A stretch of 53,323 nt of DNA from Candidatus Gastranaerophilales bacterium (GTDB lineage: Bacteria; Cyanobacteriota; Vampirovibrionia; Gastranaerophilales; Gastranaerophilaceae), in contig CALUVN010000007.1 in the NCBI GenBank assembly GCA_944324235.1, forward strand, positions 1-53,323, read 5' to 3'. The position numbers and the translations under genes are program-made. This document shows, one piece after another, positions 53,296-53,323 of this stretch; within the stretch, counting starts at the first letter, position 1; the number at the start of each line of letters is the position of its first letter. A model generated the notes under the pieces. The model worked only from the letters and a program-made list of their open reading frames with translations, was not told where the DNA came from and did no database searches.

Positions 53296-53323
53296 TGAGC
53301 TTTCCGCAAAGCATACCTCACCC

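Noticed and set aside
1-53323. tRNA, rRNA, CRISPR, transposase or phage genes
   Set aside because: No T-loop motif, repeat-spacer pattern or transposase/integrase frame was found by reading both strands; a computed search could still reveal a short RNA.

Overview
The window is AT-rich, gene-dense bacterial chromosome with short intergenic gaps, mostly Shine-Dalgarno (SD) starts and sigma70-type promoters. I see no rRNA, tRNA, CRISPR array, insertion sequence or phage gene. The gene set best fits a gut-type, non-photosynthetic relative of Cyanobacteria (Melainabacteria, Gastranaerophilales-like). It has LL-diaminopimelate aminotransferase (dapL) and the lysA-cdaA neighbourhood known from cyanobacteria. 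It also has a pyrophosphate-energised pump, an oxygen-sensitive acyl-CoA dehydratase activator, and several lineage-specific-looking membrane proteins. The taxonomic call is an inference from gene content, not from a marker tree.

Layout. 1-6.3 kb (minus): glgA, a giant triple-zinc-ribbon protein and dapL. 6.3-8.5 kb (plus): ruvB and a YibE/F membrane protein, closed by a two-way terminator. 8.6-14.8 kb (minus): metK with a structured leader, a 52-residue gene not previously delimited, glmS and clpB. 15-17.1 kb (minus): cysteine-cluster protein, rlmN, dtd. 17.2-20.7 kb (minus): activase and hppA, each with its own promoter. 20.9-23.9 kb (minus): pgpH-ybeY-dgkA. 24-26.6 kb: a divergent pair of lipid-linked glycosyltransferases. 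26.7-29 kb (plus): a two-gene unknown operon ending at a strong terminator. 29.1-32.7 kb (minus): a small conserved-looking gene, yitT-like, cdaA, lysA. 32.7-35.6 kb (minus): nanE, a small ORF, ROK kinase, a second small ORF and a UbiA-type prenyltransferase. 35.7-37.6 kb (plus): M16 protease and family 4 uracil-DNA glycosylase. 37.6-42 kb (minus): ilvB, two exported coiled-coil proteins, rph, a small Zn protein and a membrane protein. 42-47.7 kb: PHP phosphoesterase, a glycine-zipper protein, prfB with a programmed +1 frameshift, a membrane protein, a small ferredoxin-fold-like regulator, an amidohydrolase with a C-terminal membrane anchor, and a small unknown. 47.8-53.1 kb: glyS, then yebC, a diguanylate cyclase, tsaE and tsaB. 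The last 184 bases hold two hairpin-forming intergenic repeats.

How the genes work together. Both the synthase (cdaA) and a phosphodiesterase (pgpH) of cyclic di-AMP are present, plus a diguanylate cyclase, so two nucleotide second messengers are represented. dapL and lysA give two steps of diaminopimelate/lysine synthesis. glmS, nanE and the ROK kinase handle amino sugars. The main unexpected signals are: five genes whose -10 box lies exactly 6 nt upstream of the ATG without an SD (probable leaderless mRNAs); the zinc-ribbon giant with a decayed cyclase-like region; a metK leader with mutually exclusive hairpins; and uncharacterised membrane proteins, two of which carry a short N-terminal F-[KQ]-G motif.
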